From CAMYMG01 sp038259455 (GTDB lineage: Bacteria; Pseudomonadota; Alphaproteobacteria; Rhizobiales; Rhizobiaceae): a stretch of 7,644 nucleotides of DNA. The stretch spans positions 1 to 7,644 of the forward strand of contig JBBSOT010000245.1 in the NCBI GenBank assembly GCA_038259455.1. Direction: 5' to 3'. Positions 6,222 through 7,644 of this stretch are shown here, piece after piece. Below the pieces are notes generated by a model. It was not told where the DNA came from. It ran no database searches and saw only the letters and a list, made by a program, of their open reading frames with translations. Position 1 is the stretch's first letter. Every line of letters starts with the position of its first letter. The position numbers and the translations under genes are program-made.

Positions 6222-7049
6222 ATGACCACCTATCTTGACGCCGCAACCGCTCCGCTTCGCAATACCGGACAGATCCGTTTGTATGGCGAGGACGGCTTTG
6301 CCGGCATGCGTAAGGCCAGCGCCATCACTGCCGCCTGTCTGGACGAACTCGCGGCAATGGTCGTGCCCGGCATCACGACCGACGCGATCGACCGCTTCGT
6401 CTTCGAGTACGGCATGGACCATGGAGCAATCCCCGCGACGCTCAATTACCGCGGCTACACAAAGTCCTCCTGCACCTCCATCAATCACGTTGTCTGCCAC
6501 GGCATCCCGGATCAGAAGCCGTTGAAGGAAGGTGACATCGTCAACATCGACGTGACCTTCATTCTCGATGGCTGGCATGGCGATTCAAGCCGCATGTATC
6601 CGGTCGGCCCGATCAAGCGTGCGGCCGAGCGCCTCCTGGAGGTTACCCATGAGTGCCTGATGCTTGGCCTAGCGGCCATCAAGCCCGGTGCCCGCACCGG
6701 TGCCATCGGCGCGGCAATCCAGTCATTTGCCGAGGCAGAACGCTGTTCGGTCGTGCGCGATTTTTGCGGTCACGGCGTCGGCCAGCTGTTCCACGACGCG
6801 CCCAACATCCTTCACTATGGCAGCGCCAGCGACGGGGTCGAAATGCGCGAGGGCATGATCTTCACCGTCGAGCCGATGATCAATCTTGGCAGGCCGCATG
6901 TGAAGGTTCTGTCGGATGGCTGGACGGCAGTCACACGCGACCGTTCCCTTTCGGCGCAATATGAGCACACGATCGGTGTAACGGCCGAGGGCTGCGAAAT
7001 TTTCACGCTGTCGCCAAAAGGGCTCGACCGTCCCGGCCTGCCCTCATAG
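6222..7049 (+). CDS. map: Type I methionine aminopeptidase
   Basis: A cytosolic metalloenzyme that removes the initiator Met from nascent proteins. The ATG at 6222 gives 275 residues, about 13 longer than the E. coli enzyme at the N-terminus. An upstream in-frame TTG (6186) would only add residues without family support. All five metal ligands are present: D110 (NIDVT), D121 (HGDSS), H184 (CGHGVG), E217 (TVEPMI) and E248 (YEHTI). Their spacings of 11, 63, 33 and 31 equal those of E. coli D97, D108, H171, E204 and E235. The substrate-contact His of VCHGIP (H93) and H191 are also there. It lacks the zinc-finger extension of eukaryotic type enzymes. It is followed 20 bases later by radC, an arrangement common in rhizobial genomes. 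Confidence 0.97.
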   Translation: MTTYLDAATAPLRNTGQIRLYGEDGFAGMRKASAITAACLDELAAMVVPGITTDAIDRFVFEYGMDHGAIPATLNYRGYTKSSCTSINHVVCHGIPDQKPLKEGDIVNIDVTFILDGWHGDSSRMYPVGPIKRAAERLLEVTHECLMLGLAAIKPGARTGAIGAAIQSFAEAERCSVVRDFCGHGVGQLFHDAPNILHYGSASDGVEMREGMIFTVEPMINLGRPHVKVLSDGWTAVTRDRSLSAQYEHTIGVTAEGCEIFTLSPKGLDRPGLPS

Positions 7050-7069
7050 TGCGACAATCATGGCGATGA

Positions 7070-7644
7070 ATGATGCCGGACGAGGTTGAGGACGAAAGAG
7101 GTTTTTTTGCCGAAAAGCCGACTGTCCGTCTGGGCACTCAGGCTCCGGCCAAACCAGCACCACACTATCTGGGTCATCGCGACCGCCTGAGAGAACGCTT
7201 TCAGAATTCGGACGGGGGCGATGGCTTCGCCGACTATGAACTCCTTGAACTCCTTCTGTTCAGGCTGATACCCCGGGCCGACACCAAGCCGATCGCCAAG
7301 GCGCTGCTGGCGCGCTTCGGCTCGCTGTCCCAGGTTGTCGGCGCACCGCTTCACCTGCTGCGCGAGGTCAAGGGCGTCGGCCCGGCCGTCGCGCTTGACC
7401 TCAAGGTCGTGGCCGCAGCCGGTCGCCGCATGGCGCGCGGCGAGATCAAGGCCCACGAAATCCTCTCTTCATGGACCCAGGTGCTCGACTATTGCCGCGC
7501 CGCGATGGCCTTTGAGGAACGCGAGCAGTTCCGCATCCTCTTTCTCGACAAGAAGAACGCCCTCATCGCCGACGAGGTGCAGCAGACGGGCACGGTAGAC
7601 CACACGCCAGTCTATCCGCGCGAAGTCATCAAGCGGGCGCTCGA
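7070..7644 (+). CDS. radC: RadC-family JAMM/MPN+ domain protein (3' end outside window)
   Basis: The frame runs from tandem ATGs at 7070 and 7073 (a TGA at 7067 bars any earlier start) to the window edge, about 191 codons. No strong Shine-Dalgarno sequence is visible; GGCGA at 7062-7066 favours 7073. After an acidic, variable leader (MPDEVEDERG) come the family's N-terminal hallmarks: YLGHRDRLRERF, DYELLELLLF and PRADTKPIAKALLARFGSL. A helix-hairpin-helix-like VKGVGPAVALDLK follows, then the beginning of the JAMM domain with FEEREQFRILFLDKKN and TGTVDHTPVYPREV. The metal-binding HxH...D part is beyond the window. RadC was once thought to be a DNA repair protein; its actual biochemical role is uncertain. 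Confidence 0.93.
   Translation, partial: MMPDEVEDERGFFAEKPTVRLGTQAPAKPAPHYLGHRDRLRERFQNSDGGDGFADYELLELLLFRLIPRADTKPIAKALLARFGSLSQVVGAPLHLLREVKGVGPAVALDLKVVAAAGRRMARGEIKAHEILSSWTQVLDYCRAAMAFEEREQFRILFLDKKNALIADEVQQTGTVDHTPVYPREVIKRAL

Noticed and set aside
5715..6578. A 287-codon open frame on the minus strand.
   Set aside because: Most of it is antisense to map and the lipoprotein gene and has no family likeness; only its last 50 or so codons look protein-like and are listed as a GNAT remnant.

Overview
The window is GC-rich, dense bacterial DNA. It is most likely from an alphaproteobacterium of the Hyphomicrobiales (rhizobial group). This is inferred from the type I methionine aminopeptidase gene followed directly by radC, the sequence style of the RadC N-terminus, and the twin-arginine/TTT-type solute-binding protein. 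No tRNA, rRNA, CRISPR array, insertion sequence or integrase was found.

Layout from left to right. (1) The 3' end of a di-heme cytochrome c gene (+). (2) A 204-base gap containing a candidate 38-residue cysteine-rich ORF whose stop codon touches the start of the next gene. (3) A + strand pair: an ATP-grasp-fold protein, probably frameshifted near its C-terminus, and a class I SAM-dependent methyltransferase with a CxxCxxxH motif. (4) On the - strand, convergent with that pair and transcribed right to left, a tripartite tricarboxylate transporter (TTT): a Tat-exported TctC-like binding protein, then a TctA-like permease with a TctB-like domain fused to its C-terminus. The permease reading frame is broken by a one-base deletion in a run of five C (4272-4276). 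(5) A stretch holding a probable GNAT acetyltransferase remnant (-) and a small lipoprotein gene (+). (6) Methionine aminopeptidase (map) and the 5' part of radC, both on +.

The ends (cytochrome c; map-radC) look like housekeeping sequence. The middle (about 470-5910) looks like accessory content: two probable frameshifts, a gene remnant, an unusual transporter fusion and an uncharacterised ATP-grasp/methyltransferase pair. That pair, with or without the small Cys-rich ORF before it, is the best candidate for an undescribed modification system, but its substrate cannot be read from the sequence. The transporter and the ATP-grasp/methyltransferase pair are adjacent but on opposite strands, so a shared function is only a possibility.
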